Shown in pieces: positions 49,790-59,771 of a DNA stretch of 64,000 nt. The notes below the pieces were generated by a model. The model made no database searches, was not told the origin of the DNA, and saw only the letters and a list, made by a program, of their open reading frames with translations. Made by a program: the position numbers and the translations under genes. Position 1 is the stretch's first letter, and every line of letters begins with the position of its first letter. Source of the DNA: an uncultured Oscillospiraceae bacterium (lineage in GTDB: Bacteria; Bacillota; Clostridia; Oscillospirales; Oscillospiraceae); the NCBI GenBank assembly GCA_944385365.1, contig CALWWW010000001.1, positions 124,001 to 188,000 of the forward strand. The letters are read 5' to 3'.

Positions 49790-50827
49790 TTATTCCACAG
49801 AGAAGCGGTACACCGTCTCGCTGCGGTACGTCTCCCCGGCCTTCAAAACGGCGCTGGGGAAGTTGGCATGGTTGGGGCTGTCGGGGAAGAACTGGGTCTC
49901 CAGGCAGAAACCCCAGCGGGCGGCATAGGGTGCGCCGCCCTTGCCGCGGGGGCAATGGTCCAGGTAGTTGCCGCCGTAGAACTGAATACCCGGCAGGGTG
50001 GTCAGGGTTTCCAGGACCACACCGGTCTGGTGACTCACGGCCCGGGCCGCCGGACGCAGCGTACCGTCGTGGCCGTTGATAACCCAGTTATGGTCATAGC
50101 CGCCGGCCAGTTTCAGCTGCGCGAACTCATCGTCGGCATGGAGCCCCATGGGCTGGGACACCCGCAGGTCCATGGGCGTACCGTCCACCGGGGCAATTTC
50201 TCCGGTGGGGATGGAACCGGGCAGGGTGGGCGTATAACGGTCGGCAAAAATCTGAATCTCCTGATCTGTCACCGGGCCGCTGCTGTGGCCGCTCAGATTG
50301 AAATAGGCATGGTTGGTCAGATTGCAGATGGTGTCACCGTCGGTGGTGGCCTCATAGCGGATATGCAGTCCGTCGCCGTCCAGCAGATACACCACCCGGA
50401 TGCTGAGGTTGCCGGGGTAGCCCTCCTGGCCGTCGGGGCTTTCCAGGGTCAGAGTGACGGAATCCTCGGTCTGGTTCTCCACGGTCCACATCTGCCGGTC
50501 GAAGCCGCCGGGGCCGCCGTGGAGACTGTTGGGTCCGTCGTTGGCCGCCAGGGGATAAATCTTGCCGCCCAGGTCGAAGCTGGCCCCGCCGATGCGGTTG
50601 GCATAGCGGCCAATCAGCGCGCCCAGGTATTTATCCTGCTGCAAGTAGTCCCCCACCGTATCCATGCCCAGAAGCACGTCCACCGTGGAGCCGTCCTTGG
50701 TGGGCACCCACAGGGTCCGCAGGATACCGCCCCAGGTGAGCACAGAAGCCGTCAGGCCGCCGCCGTGGATGGTCAGTTCCTCCACGGTCCGGCCATCGGG
50801 CAGAATACCAAAAGCCTTGCGTTCCAT
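49790..50827 (-). CDS. galM: Aldose 1-epimerase (mutarotase)
   Basis: A 345-residue enzyme that interconverts alpha and beta anomers of aldoses. Conserved 'GRYANRIGGASF', 'NSLHGGPGGFDRQMW', 'LTNHAYFNLSG' (catalytic His) and 'ETQFFPDSPNHANFP' (catalytic Glu) are present. It is the last gene of the arabinose operon, where it would speed the formation of the arabinose anomer used by AraA. It has a normal length for GalM. Confidence 0.93.
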   Translation of the reverse strand: MERKAFGILPDGRTVEELTIHGGGLTASVLTWGGILRTLWVPTKDGSTVDVLLGMDTVGDYLQQDKYLGALIGRYANRIGGASFDLGGKIYPLAANDGPNSLHGGPGGFDRQMWTVENQTEDSVTLTLESPDGQEGYPGNLSIRVVYLLDGDGLHIRYEATTDGDTICNLTNHAYFNLSGHSSGPVTDQEIQIFADRYTPTLPGSIPTGEIAPVDGTPMDLRVSQPMGLHADDEFAQLKLAGGYDHNWVINGHDGTLRPAARAVSHQTGVVLETLTTLPGIQFYGGNYLDHCPRGKGGAPYAARWGFCLETQFFPDSPNHANFPSAVLKAGETYRSETVYRFSVE

Positions 50828-50839
50828 AGCCGTTCCTCC

Positions 50840-51538
50840 TCAGCCCTGGCCGTAGTAAGCGCCGGGGCCGTGCTTGCGCAGGTAGTGCTTGTCCAGCAGT
50901 TCCTGCTGCATGGGGGGCAGTCCGGGGGTCAGGGCCATGGCGTGGAAAGCCATAAAGGAGACTTCCTCCAGGACCACGGCGTTATGGACGGCGTCCATGG
51001 CGTCCTTGCCCCAGGCAAAGGGACCGTGGCTGTAGACGAGAACGGCGGGCACCTGGGCCGGGTCGATCTTGCGGCTGTTGAAGGTCTCAATGATGACATT
51101 GCCGGTCTCCAGCTCGTACTTGCCGCCGATTTCCTCGGGGGTCATCTTGCGGGTGCAGGGAATCTCCCCATAGAAATAGTCGCCCTGGGTGGTGCCGAAG
51201 GCAGGCACGCCCTTACCGGCCTGGGCAAAAGAGGTCGCCCAACGGCTGTGGGTATGGACAATGCCGCCCAAGGCCGGGAACGCATTGTACAGGGCCAGGT
51301 GGGTGTCGGTGTCGCTGGAGGGCTTCCACTTGCCCTCCACCACAGCGCCGTCGCTGAGGCGGACGACGACCATATCCTCGGCGGTCATGTTCTCATAGCT
51401 GACGCCGGAGGGCTTGATGACCATGAGGCCCTGCTCCCGGTCCACGCCGGAGACGTTGCCCCAGGTAAAGGTGACCAGGCCGTGCTTGGGCAGCTCCAGA
51501 TTGGCCTTACAGACTTGTTCTTTCAGTGCTTCCAACAT
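50840..51538 (-). CDS. araD: L-ribulose-5-phosphate 4-epimerase
   Basis: A 232-residue class II aldolase-fold enzyme that converts L-ribulose 5-phosphate to D-xylulose 5-phosphate. '[13 protein letters not shown]' and 'IKPSGVSY' are the phosphate and substrate site. '[15 protein letters not shown]' supplies the zinc His pair, and 'SHGPFAWG' follows. The ATG at 51538 has GGAGG 8 bp upstream; the ATG nine codons earlier has none. It follows araA after an 85-bp gap with a stable hairpin. Confidence 0.95.
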   Translation of the reverse strand: MLEALKEQVCKANLELPKHGLVTFTWGNVSGVDREQGLMVIKPSGVSYENMTAEDMVVVRLSDGAVVEGKWKPSSDTDTHLALYNAFPALGGIVHTHSRWATSFAQAGKGVPAFGTTQGDYFYGEIPCTRKMTPEEIGGKYELETGNVIIETFNSRKIDPAQVPAVLVYSHGPFAWGKDAMDAVHNAVVLEEVSFMAFHAMALTPGLPPMQQELLDKHYLRKHGPGAYYGQG

Positions 51539-51576
51539 ACTTTTATCCTCCAATTCCATACACACACATTGCTATA

Positions 51577-51608
51577 ACAATGGGCCTGCTTGTGAACAGG
51601 CCCATTGT
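51577..51608 (-). other. Intercistronic hairpin between araA and araD
   Basis: A perfect 12-bp stem, ACAATGGGCCTG/CAGGCCCATTGT, with an 8-nt loop and no T-run on the - strand. It may protect or separate the araA and araD parts of the message. Confidence 0.55.
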
Positions 51609-51623
51609 AGCAGTATTCAGAGA

Positions 51624-53093
51624 TTATTTCAACTTCCAGGCCAGATCGTTGAGGAACAGTTCGTGCTCCAGGGACTCCACGGTGGTGTCCTTGGTGATGT
51701 GGACGAACTCGATGTCCATCATGGTGGCCCAGTCCTTCATCTGCTCGGCAGTGACGTCGTAGCTGAGGACGGTGTGGTGAGCGCCGCCGGCGGTAATCCA
51801 GCACTCGACGCCGGTGGTCAGGTTGGGCTCAGCCTTCCACATGACGCGGGCCACGGGCAGGTTGGGCATGGGCATGATGGGCTTGACGCAGTGGATATCC
51901 TGGCAGATCAGGCGCAGGCGGCCGCCCATGTCGATGAGGCTGACGACGATGGCGTCGCCCTCCTTGCCCTCGAACACCAGACGGGCGGGGTCTTCGCGGT
52001 CACCGATGCCCAGGGGATGGACCTCGATGCGGGGACGGTCGGCAGCCACGCTGGGGCAGACCTCCAGCATGTGAGCGCCCAGGGAGTACTCGTTGCCCTT
52101 CTCCAGGTGGTAGGTGTAGTCCTCCATGAAGGCGGAAGCGCCGTTGCCGTCCTTGCCCATGGCCTTCATGATGGTGGTCATGGCGGCAACCTTCCAGTCG
52201 CCCTCGCCGCCGTAGCCGTAGCCCAGAGCCATCAGGTGCTGGGAAGCCAGGCCGGGCAGCTGACGCATGCCGTACAGGTCCTGGAAGGTGTTGGAGTAGG
52301 CCATGCAGCCCTCCTCGTCCAGCATCTTCTTCATGGCGATCTCCTCGCGGGCCTGATAGCGGACGGAGTCGATGTTGTCGGTGGCAATGTCATAGGACTT
52401 CTTGTACTCGTCCATCAGGGCGTCGATCTCAGTCTCGGTGACGGCGTCCATGGTCTCCACCAGCTTGCCCACGGGCCAGGTGTTGACCTGCCAGCCCAGC
52501 TTGGCCTGGACCTCGACCTTATCGCCCTCGGTGACGGCAACTTCGCGCATGTTGTCGCCGAAGCGCATGACCTTCAGCTCCTTGGAGAAGGCCACGCCCA
52601 CAGCGGCGCGCATCCAGCTGCCCAGACGCTCCTGGACGTCGGCATCCTGCCAGTAACCGGCGATGACCTTGCGGGGCATCCGCAGACGGGCGGCGATGAA
52701 ACCGTGCTCCCGGTCGCCGTGGGCAGCCTGGTTCAGGTTCATGAAGTCCATGTCGATCTCGTCGTTGGGAATCTCCCGGTTGTACTGGGTAGCGAAGTGG
52801 CAGTAGGGCTTCTGCAGGTTCACGAAGCCGTTGATCCACATCTTGGAGGGGGAGAAGGTGTGGCACCAGGTGATAATACCGGCGCAATTCTTGTCGTAGT
52901 TGGCCTCACGGACCACCTCGGCGATCTCCTGGTTGGTCTTGGCGGTAACCTTGTAAACCAGCTTATAGGGCAGGTTGCCGGAGGCGTTCATCTTCTCGAC
53001 CATCTCGGCGGCACGCTTGGCCACGGTCTCCAGGACCTCGGGGCCGTACAGGAACTGGCTGCCGACAACAAACCAAAACTCGTAATTTCTCAT
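51624..53093 (-). CDS. araA: L-arabinose isomerase
   Basis: A 489-residue enzyme that turns L-arabinose into L-ribulose. It begins 'YEFWFVVGSQFLYGPEVLE', the AraA opening. The manganese-binding and active-site Glu/His residues lie in 'GYGYGGEGDWKVAAM', 'FMEDYTYH' and 'HMLEVCPS'. Length and sequence order match the family. It lies between the ribulokinase-like gene and araD. Confidence 0.97.
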   Translation of the reverse strand: MRNYEFWFVVGSQFLYGPEVLETVAKRAAEMVEKMNASGNLPYKLVYKVTAKTNQEIAEVVREANYDKNCAGIITWCHTFSPSKMWINGFVNLQKPYCHFATQYNREIPNDEIDMDFMNLNQAAHGDREHGFIAARLRMPRKVIAGYWQDADVQERLGSWMRAAVGVAFSKELKVMRFGDNMREVAVTEGDKVEVQAKLGWQVNTWPVGKLVETMDAVTETEIDALMDEYKKSYDIATDNIDSVRYQAREEIAMKKMLDEEGCMAYSNTFQDLYGMRQLPGLASQHLMALGYGYGGEGDWKVAAMTTIMKAMGKDGNGASAFMEDYTYHLEKGNEYSLGAHMLEVCPSVAADRPRIEVHPLGIGDREDPARLVFEGKEGDAIVVSLIDMGGRLRLICQDIHCVKPIMPMPNLPVARVMWKAEPNLTTGVECWITAGGAHHTVLSYDVTAEQMKDWATMMDIEFVHITKDTTVESLEHELFLNDLAWKLK

Positions 53094-53128
53094 GGGGAAT
53101 TTGCTCCTTTGCGATGTAGCTTAAATGC

Positions 53129-54709
53129 TCAGATTGTATAGTGTTCCACCGCTGCCCGTTCCACGGGCAGGTTGGCGCGATAGCGCTCCATAAAGGCGTT
53201 GAAGCCGTCCAGGTCCTCGGCCTGAGGCTCCACGGTGGTAACCTTCTGACCTGCAAACACGCAGGTATCCAGATAGTTGTCCAGAGTCTGGCCCTGGGTC
53301 TTGCGTCCGGCGTAGGCCGCCAGAACCGCCATACCCCAGGGGCCGCCCTCACCGGCGGTCTCCATGACGGAGACGGCGGCGTTGGCCGCGGCGGCCATCA
53401 TTCGCTGGCCCACAACCGGGGTCTTGAAGAAGCCGCCGTGACCCAGCAGACGGTCCACGGCCACCTGCTCCCCGCTGAGAATATCCATGCCCAGCTTCAG
53501 GGTCGCCAGAGCGGAATACAGCTGGGTGCGCATCAGGTTGGCGAAGCTGAACTCGCTTTCAGGACCGCGGACAAACAGGGGACGGCCTTCCTCCAGGCCG
53601 GTGATGGGTTCGCCGGACAGGTAGTTGTACAGCACCAGACCGCCGCCGTTGGCGTCGCCCTGGATGGCAGACTCAAACATGGTGGTGAACAGCTTGTTCA
53701 TGTCCACCGCCTGGCCCATGGCCTCCTGGAACTGGGCGAACAGCTTGGCCCAAGCGTTGATCTCATTGGTGCAGTTGTTGCAGTGGACCATGGCCACAGG
53801 CTTGCCGTCGGGGGTGGTGACCATATCGATCTCCGGATAGACCTTGGACAGGGACTTTTCCAGAACGATCATGGCAAAGATGGAGGTACCGGCGGACACG
53901 TTGCCGGTGCGCTCGGCCACGGCGTTGGTGGCAGCCATGCCAGTTCCGGCGTCGCCCTCGGGGGGACACATGGGGATACCGGCCTGGAGGTTGCCGCTGG
54001 CATCCAGCAGCTTGGCGCCCTCCTCCGTCAGGCAGCCGGCGTCTTCACCGGCAGACAGTACCTGGGGCAGCAGGTCCCGGAGCTTCCAGCCGTAGCCGTC
54101 CTCGGCGGCCAGGGCGTCGAAGCTCTTGACCATGGTTTCGTCATAGTCGTCGGTGGTGCTGTCGATGGGGAACATGCCGCTGGCATCACCCACGCCCAGG
54201 ACCCGCTTGCCGCTGAGCTTCCAGTGGACATAACCGGCCAGGGTGGTCAGGAAGTCGATGGAACCCACATGGTCCTCTTTGTTCAGCATGGCCTGATACA
54301 GGTGGGCAATGCTCCAGCGCTGGGGAATGTTGAAGTGGAACCGGCTGCTCAGCGCTTCGGCGGCGGGGCCGGTGGTGGTGTTGCGCCAGGTGCGGAAGGG
54401 TGCCAGCAGAGCGCCGTCCTTGGCGAAGGGCAGATAGCCGTGCATCATGGCGGAGAAGCCCATACCGGCCAGCTTGGTCAGGGTGACGCCGTACTGCTTT
54501 TTCACATCGGCAGCCAGTTCCGTGTAGGCCGCCTGAATACCGGTCCACACATCCTCCAGATGGTAGGTCCAGTAACCGCCCTCATAGCGGTTTTCCCAGC
54601 CATAGCTGCCGGTGGCCACCACCTGGTGGGTCTCGTCGATCAGCACGGCCTTGATACGGGTGGAGCCCAGCTCCAGACCCAGATAACACTGTTCCTGTGC
54701 AAAACTCAT
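53129..54709 (-). CDS. FGGY family carbohydrate kinase (probable L-ribulokinase)
   Basis: A 526-residue sugar kinase of the FGGY family. '[17 protein letters not shown]' is the ATP-binding opening. '[14 protein letters not shown]' and '[10 protein letters not shown]' lie in the substrate lobe. '[12 protein letters not shown]' and '[20 protein letters not shown]' are the adenosine and C-terminal FGGY motifs. It is not the classical AraB sequence type, but its place between the sugar importer and araA-araD makes L-ribulose the likely substrate (inference). Alternatives would be xylulose or another ketopentose. Confidence 0.88.
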   Translation of the reverse strand: MSFAQEQCYLGLELGSTRIKAVLIDETHQVVATGSYGWENRYEGGYWTYHLEDVWTGIQAAYTELAADVKKQYGVTLTKLAGMGFSAMMHGYLPFAKDGALLAPFRTWRNTTTGPAAEALSSRFHFNIPQRWSIAHLYQAMLNKEDHVGSIDFLTTLAGYVHWKLSGKRVLGVGDASGMFPIDSTTDDYDETMVKSFDALAAEDGYGWKLRDLLPQVLSAGEDAGCLTEEGAKLLDASGNLQAGIPMCPPEGDAGTGMAATNAVAERTGNVSAGTSIFAMIVLEKSLSKVYPEIDMVTTPDGKPVAMVHCNNCTNEINAWAKLFAQFQEAMGQAVDMNKLFTTMFESAIQGDANGGGLVLYNYLSGEPITGLEEGRPLFVRGPESEFSFANLMRTQLYSALATLKLGMDILSGEQVAVDRLLGHGGFFKTPVVGQRMMAAAANAAVSVMETAGEGGPWGMAVLAAYAGRKTQGQTLDNYLDTCVFAGQKVTTVEPQAEDLDGFNAFMERYRANLPVERAAVEHYTI

Positions 54710-54727
54710 GAAATGGTTCCTCCTTGG

Positions 54728-55774
54728 TTACTTCTTGTTTTTCCGCATCAGCACAACGCTCTGAATCACCAGGAAGATGCAGATCATGGCGGCAACGGTG
54801 ATGTTGGTCCACCAGGCCTCGTCCAGGCCCAGGGAGGAAACGATGTTCTTAATGGTGTTCAGGGACACCACGCCGAAGAAAGTGCCGATGATGTTGCCGA
54901 CGCCGCCGGTCAGCATGGTACCGCCGATGATGGAGGCGGCGATGGCGTTCATCTCCGCGCCGCTGGCGTGGGAGGGAGAGCCGGAGCCCACGTGCAGGAA
55001 GTACACAAAGCCGCCGATACCGGCCAGGACGCTGCACAGGAAGTGGGCCAGGAACTTGGTGCGCTTGACATTGATGCCCAGCATGTTGGCGCTCTGCTGG
55101 TTGCCGCCCACAGCGTAGAAGGCGCGGCCCAGCTTGGTCCAGCGCAGCAGGCAGAACAGCAGGATCACAACAAGCAGCGCCACGATCACGCCGATTTCCA
55201 CATAGGCGGGCACATAGGTGCCCAGCTTGTTGACGGAGCCCAGGAACGGCACGTCAATACGGGTCAGCTTCAATGCCTGGAAGCCCTCGTGGACCACGTT
55301 GAACTGGTCGGCGTTGACGATGGTGGTCATGCCCTTGGCAAAGAACATACCGGCCAGGGTGACGATAAAGGGCTGAATCTCCAGATAGGCGATGATGTAG
55401 CCCTGTACCAAGCCGTAGAGGACACCGATCAGCAGGGCCAGACCCACGGCGCTGGCCACGCTGCCGCCCTGATAGTCCAGATGGACGGCGCAGCTCATGC
55501 AGACCAGGGCCGTCATGGTACCCACGGAGATATCGATACCGCCGGTGATCATGACCAGGCTCATGCCGCAGGAGAGAATGATCAGCGCGGCGTTTTCATT
55601 GAGGATGTTGAAAAACGTCTGGGGCTTGCGGAAACCGGAGCCCAGGAAAACCACGGCGGCGACGTACATGACGACGAACACCAGGATCGTGATAAGCAGC
55701 AGAATGTTGGTGTCGGACATGCTGGTCCGGGGCGTCAACCGTCCTGCCTTAACTTTGCTGTTGGGAGCGCTCAT
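54728..55774 (-). CDS. Sugar ABC transporter permease (YjfF/RbsC-like)
   Basis: A 348-residue permease of the ribose/galactofuranose class, with about eight to ten membrane helices. The typical 'GMSLVMITGGIDISVGTMTAL' and 'AVGGNQQSANMLGINV' are present. It is paired with a second permease two bp downstream in the gene order (55776) to form the heterodimeric channel. The operon also holds the binding protein and a duplicated ATPase. Confidence 0.93.
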   Translation of the reverse strand: MSAPNSKVKAGRLTPRTSMSDTNILLLITILVFVVMYVAAVVFLGSGFRKPQTFFNILNENAALIILSCGMSLVMITGGIDISVGTMTALVCMSCAVHLDYQGGSVASAVGLALLIGVLYGLVQGYIIAYLEIQPFIVTLAGMFFAKGMTTIVNADQFNVVHEGFQALKLTRIDVPFLGSVNKLGTYVPAYVEIGVIVALLVVILLFCLLRWTKLGRAFYAVGGNQQSANMLGINVKRTKFLAHFLCSVLAGIGGFVYFLHVGSGSPSHASGAEMNAIAASIIGGTMLTGGVGNIIGTFFGVVSLNTIKNIVSSLGLDEAWWTNITVAAMICIFLVIQSVVLMRKNKK

Positions 55775-55775
55775 A

Positions 55776-56876
55776 TCAGTTTGCCTCCTTTGCGGTCTTT
55801 GCGGGAGCTACCTTTTTCCACAGCTTGGCCATCTTTTCCCGTGCGACCGGAGAGCTGAGTACCACCAGGATAATCACCACAACCGCCTTATAGGCAGGCA
55901 GGGCGCTGGAATCCACCTTGAAGGTGTAGAGGGTCGTCGTCAGGAACTGGATGACATAGGCGCCCAGGATGGAGGCGGCCATGCTGAACTTGCCGCCGCT
56001 GAGGGCGTTGCCGCCCAGGGCAACCGCCAGGATGGCGTCCATTTCAATGTCCTTGGCCACAACGGAGTAGTTGATGGTGGAGAAGCGGCTGACCTTGATG
56101 AAGCCGGCCACTGCCACGCACAGGCCCAGAATCACATAGGTGATGAACTTGATGAACTCGGGGTTGATGCCGTTGAGCCGGGAGGAGTGGGGGTTGATGC
56201 CCACGCTCTGGGTATACAGTCCCAGGGTGGTGAATTTCAATACCAACGCTATGATGATCATACAGGCGATGGCGATGAACACCGGTGTGGGAATGGCAAT
56301 GCCGGGGATGAAGTTGCCGTAGTAGGCAAAGGAGGGCTCGCTGATGATGGGCAGCGCGTTGTTGTTAATCCACGCAGCGATGGAACGGCCTGCGGTATAG
56401 AGAATCAGCGTAGCGACCATGGGCTGAATCTTGAAGTAGGCCACCAGTGCGCCGTTGAACGCGCCGAACAGCATGGAGACCACGCAGCAGACCAGGAACG
56501 CCACAATAATGGGAGCCTGCAGCGTCTCGGGACGGGCTTCGGTGCCGCAGAGGACCCGCAGCACCACGCTGCCGGCGATGGCGATGGTGGCGCCCACGCT
56601 GATGTCCTGTCCGCCGGAGGCGGCGGTGACCAGCGTCATGCCGATGGCCAGAATGGCCAGCTCGGAGGCGTTGTCGAGAATGGTGATCAGGTTGCCGGAG
56701 AGCACGGGGTCTCCGGTGCTGTTGGTACCCACTTTGATGGCAAAGAAGGACGGATCATTGATCAGGTTGACCAGAATCAGTACCAGCAGCGCGGCGATGG
56801 GGATGAACAGCTGCCGCTTGCTATGGAGCTTCTGTGTCAGGACACTGCCCTGCTGCTTGCTTTTCACGGATGTCAT
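55776..56876 (-). CDS. Sugar ABC transporter permease (YtfT/RbsC-like)
   Basis: A 366-residue permease partner of the following gene. 'GMTLVTAASGGQDISVGATI' and 'VGINPHSSRLNGIN' match the RbsC/YtfT family, with about ten hydrophobic helices. Its ATG overlaps the ATPase stop by four bases (ATGA), indicating coupling. Like its partner it probably carries an L-arabinose or related pentose, judged from the metabolic genes. Confidence 0.93.
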   Translation of the reverse strand: MTSVKSKQQGSVLTQKLHSKRQLFIPIAALLVLILVNLINDPSFFAIKVGTNSTGDPVLSGNLITILDNASELAILAIGMTLVTAASGGQDISVGATIAIAGSVVLRVLCGTEARPETLQAPIIVAFLVCCVVSMLFGAFNGALVAYFKIQPMVATLILYTAGRSIAAWINNNALPIISEPSFAYYGNFIPGIAIPTPVFIAIACMIIIALVLKFTTLGLYTQSVGINPHSSRLNGINPEFIKFITYVILGLCVAVAGFIKVSRFSTINYSVVAKDIEMDAILAVALGGNALSGGKFSMAASILGAYVIQFLTTTLYTFKVDSSALPAYKAVVVIILVVLSSPVAREKMAKLWKKVAPAKTAKEAN

Positions 56877-58393
56877 GATGCACTTTCACCTCCGGCAATG
56901 GTTGCCATAATTTTATCCTGCTGCAGGTCCTCGCCTGTCAGCTCGCCCACCATCTTCCGGTCACGCATGACCAGCAGACGGGAGCAGGTCCGGAGCATTT
57001 CGTCGATCTCGGAGGAGATGAACGTCACGCTCTTGCCTTCGGCCGCCAGCTTCAGCACCAGCTTCTGAATTTCGATCTTCGTGCCGATGTCGATGCCGCG
57101 GGTGGGTTCGTCCAGAATCAGATAGTTGGGGTTGGTCAGCAGCCAGCGGGCCAGAATGACCTTCTGCTGGTTGCCGCCGGACAGAGCCTTGATGGGCGTT
57201 TCGGAGGACGCCGTCTTGATTTCCAGCAGCTTGATGTACTCATCGGCATAGGCCTCGGCCTGGGCTCTGCTGATGGGGCGGAAGAAGCCGCGCAGCACCT
57301 GCAGGGCCAGAATGATGTTGTCGCGGACCGACAGATCGCCCACGATGCCGTCGCGCTTGCGGTCCTCCGGCAGATAGCCGATGCCGTACTTCATGGCGTC
57401 GCGGGGCTTCTTGATGGAAACCTCCTGGCCGTTGACCTTGACGGTGCCGCCGGTGGTCTTGTCGGCGCCGAAGATGGCGCGGACGCACTCACTGCGGCCG
57501 GAGCCCAGCAGGCCCGTAAAGCCGTTGACCTCGCCCTTGTAAATCTGGAAGTCGAAGGGCTTGATGCCCTCGGTGCTGCTCAGCTGGTGAGCCTCCAGCA
57601 CCGGCACGCCGCGGTCTTCCTTCTCGGAAACGGTCTCGCCCTTGTCCAGCGCGGCCATATCGTTGAGCTCCTTGCCCAGCATTTTGGAAACCAGCTGGAC
57701 TCTGGGCAGCTCTTCGATGACGTACTCGCCCACCAGCTGGCCGTCGCGCAGCACGGTGATCCGGTCGCAGACCTCATAGACCTGCTCCAGGAAGTGAGTA
57801 ACGAAGACGATGCCGACGCCCTTGGCCTTCAGGTCCAGCATCAGCTTGAACAGCTTGCGGACCTCCTGCTCGTCCAGGGAAGAAGTGGGTTCGTCCAGAA
57901 TCAGCACTTTGCACTCCATATCCACAGCGCGGGCAATGGCCACCATCTGCTGCACCGCGATGGAGCAGGTGCCCAGCTGCTGGGTGGGGCTGGCGGGAAT
58001 CTCCAGGGAGCGCAGAATCTCACCGGCCCGGCGGTTCATGGCGCGCCAGTTGGTGAAGGGGCCCTTGGTTCTTCCGATGTACATATTCTCTGCCACCGTC
58101 AGGTTGGGGCAAAGGGTGATCTCCTGGTACACGGTACTGATGCCCGCGTTCTGGGCATCCTCGGGGGATTTGATGTGGACGGGGCCCTCATGTCCTTTCA
58201 GGAAAATCTGGCCGTCATCCTTGGTGTAAACGCCGGTCAGCACCTTGATCAGCGTGGACTTACCTGCGCCGTTTTCGCCCATCAGCGCGTGGATTTCGCC
58301 TTCACGCAGCGTAAAATCCACACCTTGAAGCGCCCGCACGCCCGGGAAGTTTTTGCAGATGCCGCGCACTTCCAAAACTGCGCCTTCTTGCAT
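56873..58393 (-). CDS. Sugar ABC transporter ATP-binding protein (RbsA/YtfR-like)
   Basis: A 506-residue protein with two ABC domains. The first has Walker A 'GENGAGKSTLIKVL' and 'VLILDEPTSSLD'. The second has a divergent nucleotide site ('GLLGSGRSECVRAI') but a good signature 'ALSGGNQQKVILARWLL' and 'YLILDEPTRGID'. This tandem form is usual for ribose/arabinose importers. It powers the two permeases. A hairpin terminator lies between the binding-protein gene and this one. Confidence 0.95.
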   Translation of the reverse strand: MQEGAVLEVRGICKNFPGVRALQGVDFTLREGEIHALMGENGAGKSTLIKVLTGVYTKDDGQIFLKGHEGPVHIKSPEDAQNAGISTVYQEITLCPNLTVAENMYIGRTKGPFTNWRAMNRRAGEILRSLEIPASPTQQLGTCSIAVQQMVAIARAVDMECKVLILDEPTSSLDEQEVRKLFKLMLDLKAKGVGIVFVTHFLEQVYEVCDRITVLRDGQLVGEYVIEELPRVQLVSKMLGKELNDMAALDKGETVSEKEDRGVPVLEAHQLSSTEGIKPFDFQIYKGEVNGFTGLLGSGRSECVRAIFGADKTTGGTVKVNGQEVSIKKPRDAMKYGIGYLPEDRKRDGIVGDLSVRDNIILALQVLRGFFRPISRAQAEAYADEYIKLLEIKTASSETPIKALSGGNQQKVILARWLLTNPNYLILDEPTRGIDIGTKIEIQKLVLKLAAEGKSVTFISSEIDEMLRTCSRLLVMRDRKMVGELTGEDLQQDKIMATIAGGESAS

Positions 58394-58454
58394 AGGTCGT
58401 TCGCCTCCAATTACAGATATCTCAAATTTTCATGGATTTCGACAGAAAAAACCA

Positions 58455-58519
58455 TAAAAAAGACATGTGATGCAACTATAAGAAGATTATATCATTCCTA
58501 TATGCTGCACCACATGTCT
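58455..58519 (-). terminator. Partial terminator/attenuator between binding-protein and ATPase genes
   Basis: On the - strand AGACATGTG-G-TGCA pairs with TGCA-T-CACATGTCT, with a ~30-nt loop, followed by T residues (A-run at 58456-58460). It may lower the ATPase and permease levels relative to the binding protein. Confidence 0.7.
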
Positions 58520-58552
58520 GTTAATCAATCCTTACGATTGGCCAGTCAGGCA

Positions 58553-59629
58553 TTAGATGCCGTACTGATCCACGTCCTCCTGGGTGATGGTAGCGGCGTC
58601 GAAGCCCTTCTCCTCCATGATGACGACCTTCTCAGCAGGCTCCTGACCATTCTCGATGCCCTTGATGATCTCGTCGATGTAGGAAGCCTGGAAGGGGTTG
58701 CACTGACCATCGTAGTTCCAGTTGCCGGCCAGCAGCTCTTCCAGAGCCCACTTGTTGCAGTCGAAGCCCATGATGATCACGTCGCCGTCCACACCGTGGG
58801 AGATGTTGGCCTTATCCAGAGCAGCCACAGCGCCTTTGGCCATATCGTCGTTCTCAGCGTAGATGACGTTGAACTCCTCGCCGGAGTCGATGACGGACTG
58901 CACGATCTGCTGGGCAGTCTCGGCGTTCCACTCAGCGGTCTGCTGGGTCACCAGGTTCCAGTTGTCGTTGGCGGCAACCATCTCGTCCAGAGCGCCGGTA
59001 CGACCGACCTGAGCGGCGGAGCCCATCACGCCCTGAATGTGAATGATGTTGTACTCGTCCAGACCCTGGTCAGCCAGCCAGTTGACAGCGGTCTCACCCT
59101 CGAGGGCCATGTCGGAGACGATGGAAGCAGCGTACAGGCTGTCATCCGCGTCGATGGTGCGGTCAAACAGGATGACGCGGATACCGGCGTTCTGAGCGTC
59201 CATCAGGACGGAATCCCAACCGGCGGTACCGGCAGCGGAAATCAGCAGGTAGTCCACTTCGTCCTGGACGAACTTCTGAGCGGCAGCGATCTGCTCGTCG
59301 TTCTTCAGGCTGTAAGCATAGGTGGCGTCGTAGCCGTTCTCCTCGGTGAACACGGCCTTCATGTCGGCGTCGTTGGCGGTACGGTAGCCGGACTCGTTGG
59401 GGTCGTTGTTGATGATACCGACCTTGATCAGCTCGCCGTCGGCAGCGCCGGTGTCGCCGGTGTCCTCAGTGGCAGCGTCGTCGGTAGCGGCGGCATCGTC
59501 GGTGGCAGCAGCGTCGTCGGTAGCGGCGGCGTCGTTGTTGGCAGTGCTGTCGGTGGTCTCCTTGGAGCCGCAGGCGCCCAGAGAGAACATGACCATCAGA
59601 GCAAGAAGCAGAGCGATGAGTTTCTTCAT
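58553..59629 (-). CDS. Sugar ABC transporter substrate-binding lipoprotein (YtfQ-like)
   Basis: A 358-residue exported lipoprotein. The signal peptide ends in lipobox 'SLGAC' (Cys near residue 20). A repetitive linker of 'AATDD' units (about residues 30-60) follows, then a type I periplasmic-binding domain starting 'IKVGIINNDPNESGYRTAND'. 'VDYLLISAAGTAGWDSVL' and 'VIIMGFDCNKWALEEL' are like YtfQ and RbsB. It is the first gene of the operon and binds the sugar for the importer. AATTTTC-ATG follows GAGG. Confidence 0.93.
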   Translation of the reverse strand: MKKLIALLLALMVMFSLGACGSKETTDSTANNDAAATDDAAATDDAAATDDAATEDTGDTGAADGELIKVGIINNDPNESGYRTANDADMKAVFTEENGYDATYAYSLKNDEQIAAAQKFVQDEVDYLLISAAGTAGWDSVLMDAQNAGIRVILFDRTIDADDSLYAASIVSDMALEGETAVNWLADQGLDEYNIIHIQGVMGSAAQVGRTGALDEMVAANDNWNLVTQQTAEWNAETAQQIVQSVIDSGEEFNVIYAENDDMAKGAVAALDKANISHGVDGDVIIMGFDCNKWALEELLAGNWNYDGQCNPFQASYIDEIIKGIENGQEPAEKVVIMEEKGFDAATITQEDVDQYGI

Positions 59630-59713
59630 GATGAATTTTCCTCCATTTCATGATGGACCGGCATTCTCTCTCGGGTAGTCACCCCCGACGCAGCCGGCCG
59701 TTTGATGGTTCTT

Positions 59714-59760
59714 AGTATACGCGTTTCTCCGCAAAAGTCAATAAGAGGTACGGACAATTT
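59714..59760 (-). promoter_or_regulatory. Promoter and AraR-like box of the arabinose operon
   Basis: On the - strand, TTGACT (59741-59736), 16 bp, TATACT (59719-59714). Directly upstream lies AAATTGTCCGTACC (59760-59747), close to the AraR operator half ATTTGTACGTAC. It drives the gene for the binding protein and probably the whole sugar operon. Confidence 0.6.
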
Positions 59761-59771
59761 CATGTTTCTCA

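Noticed and set aside
53141..55858. A 905-codon open frame on the + strand
   Set aside because: It runs antisense through the kinase and permease genes, is rich in His, Gln, Gly and Val, and no domain is visible. The real genes on the - strand have clear motifs.
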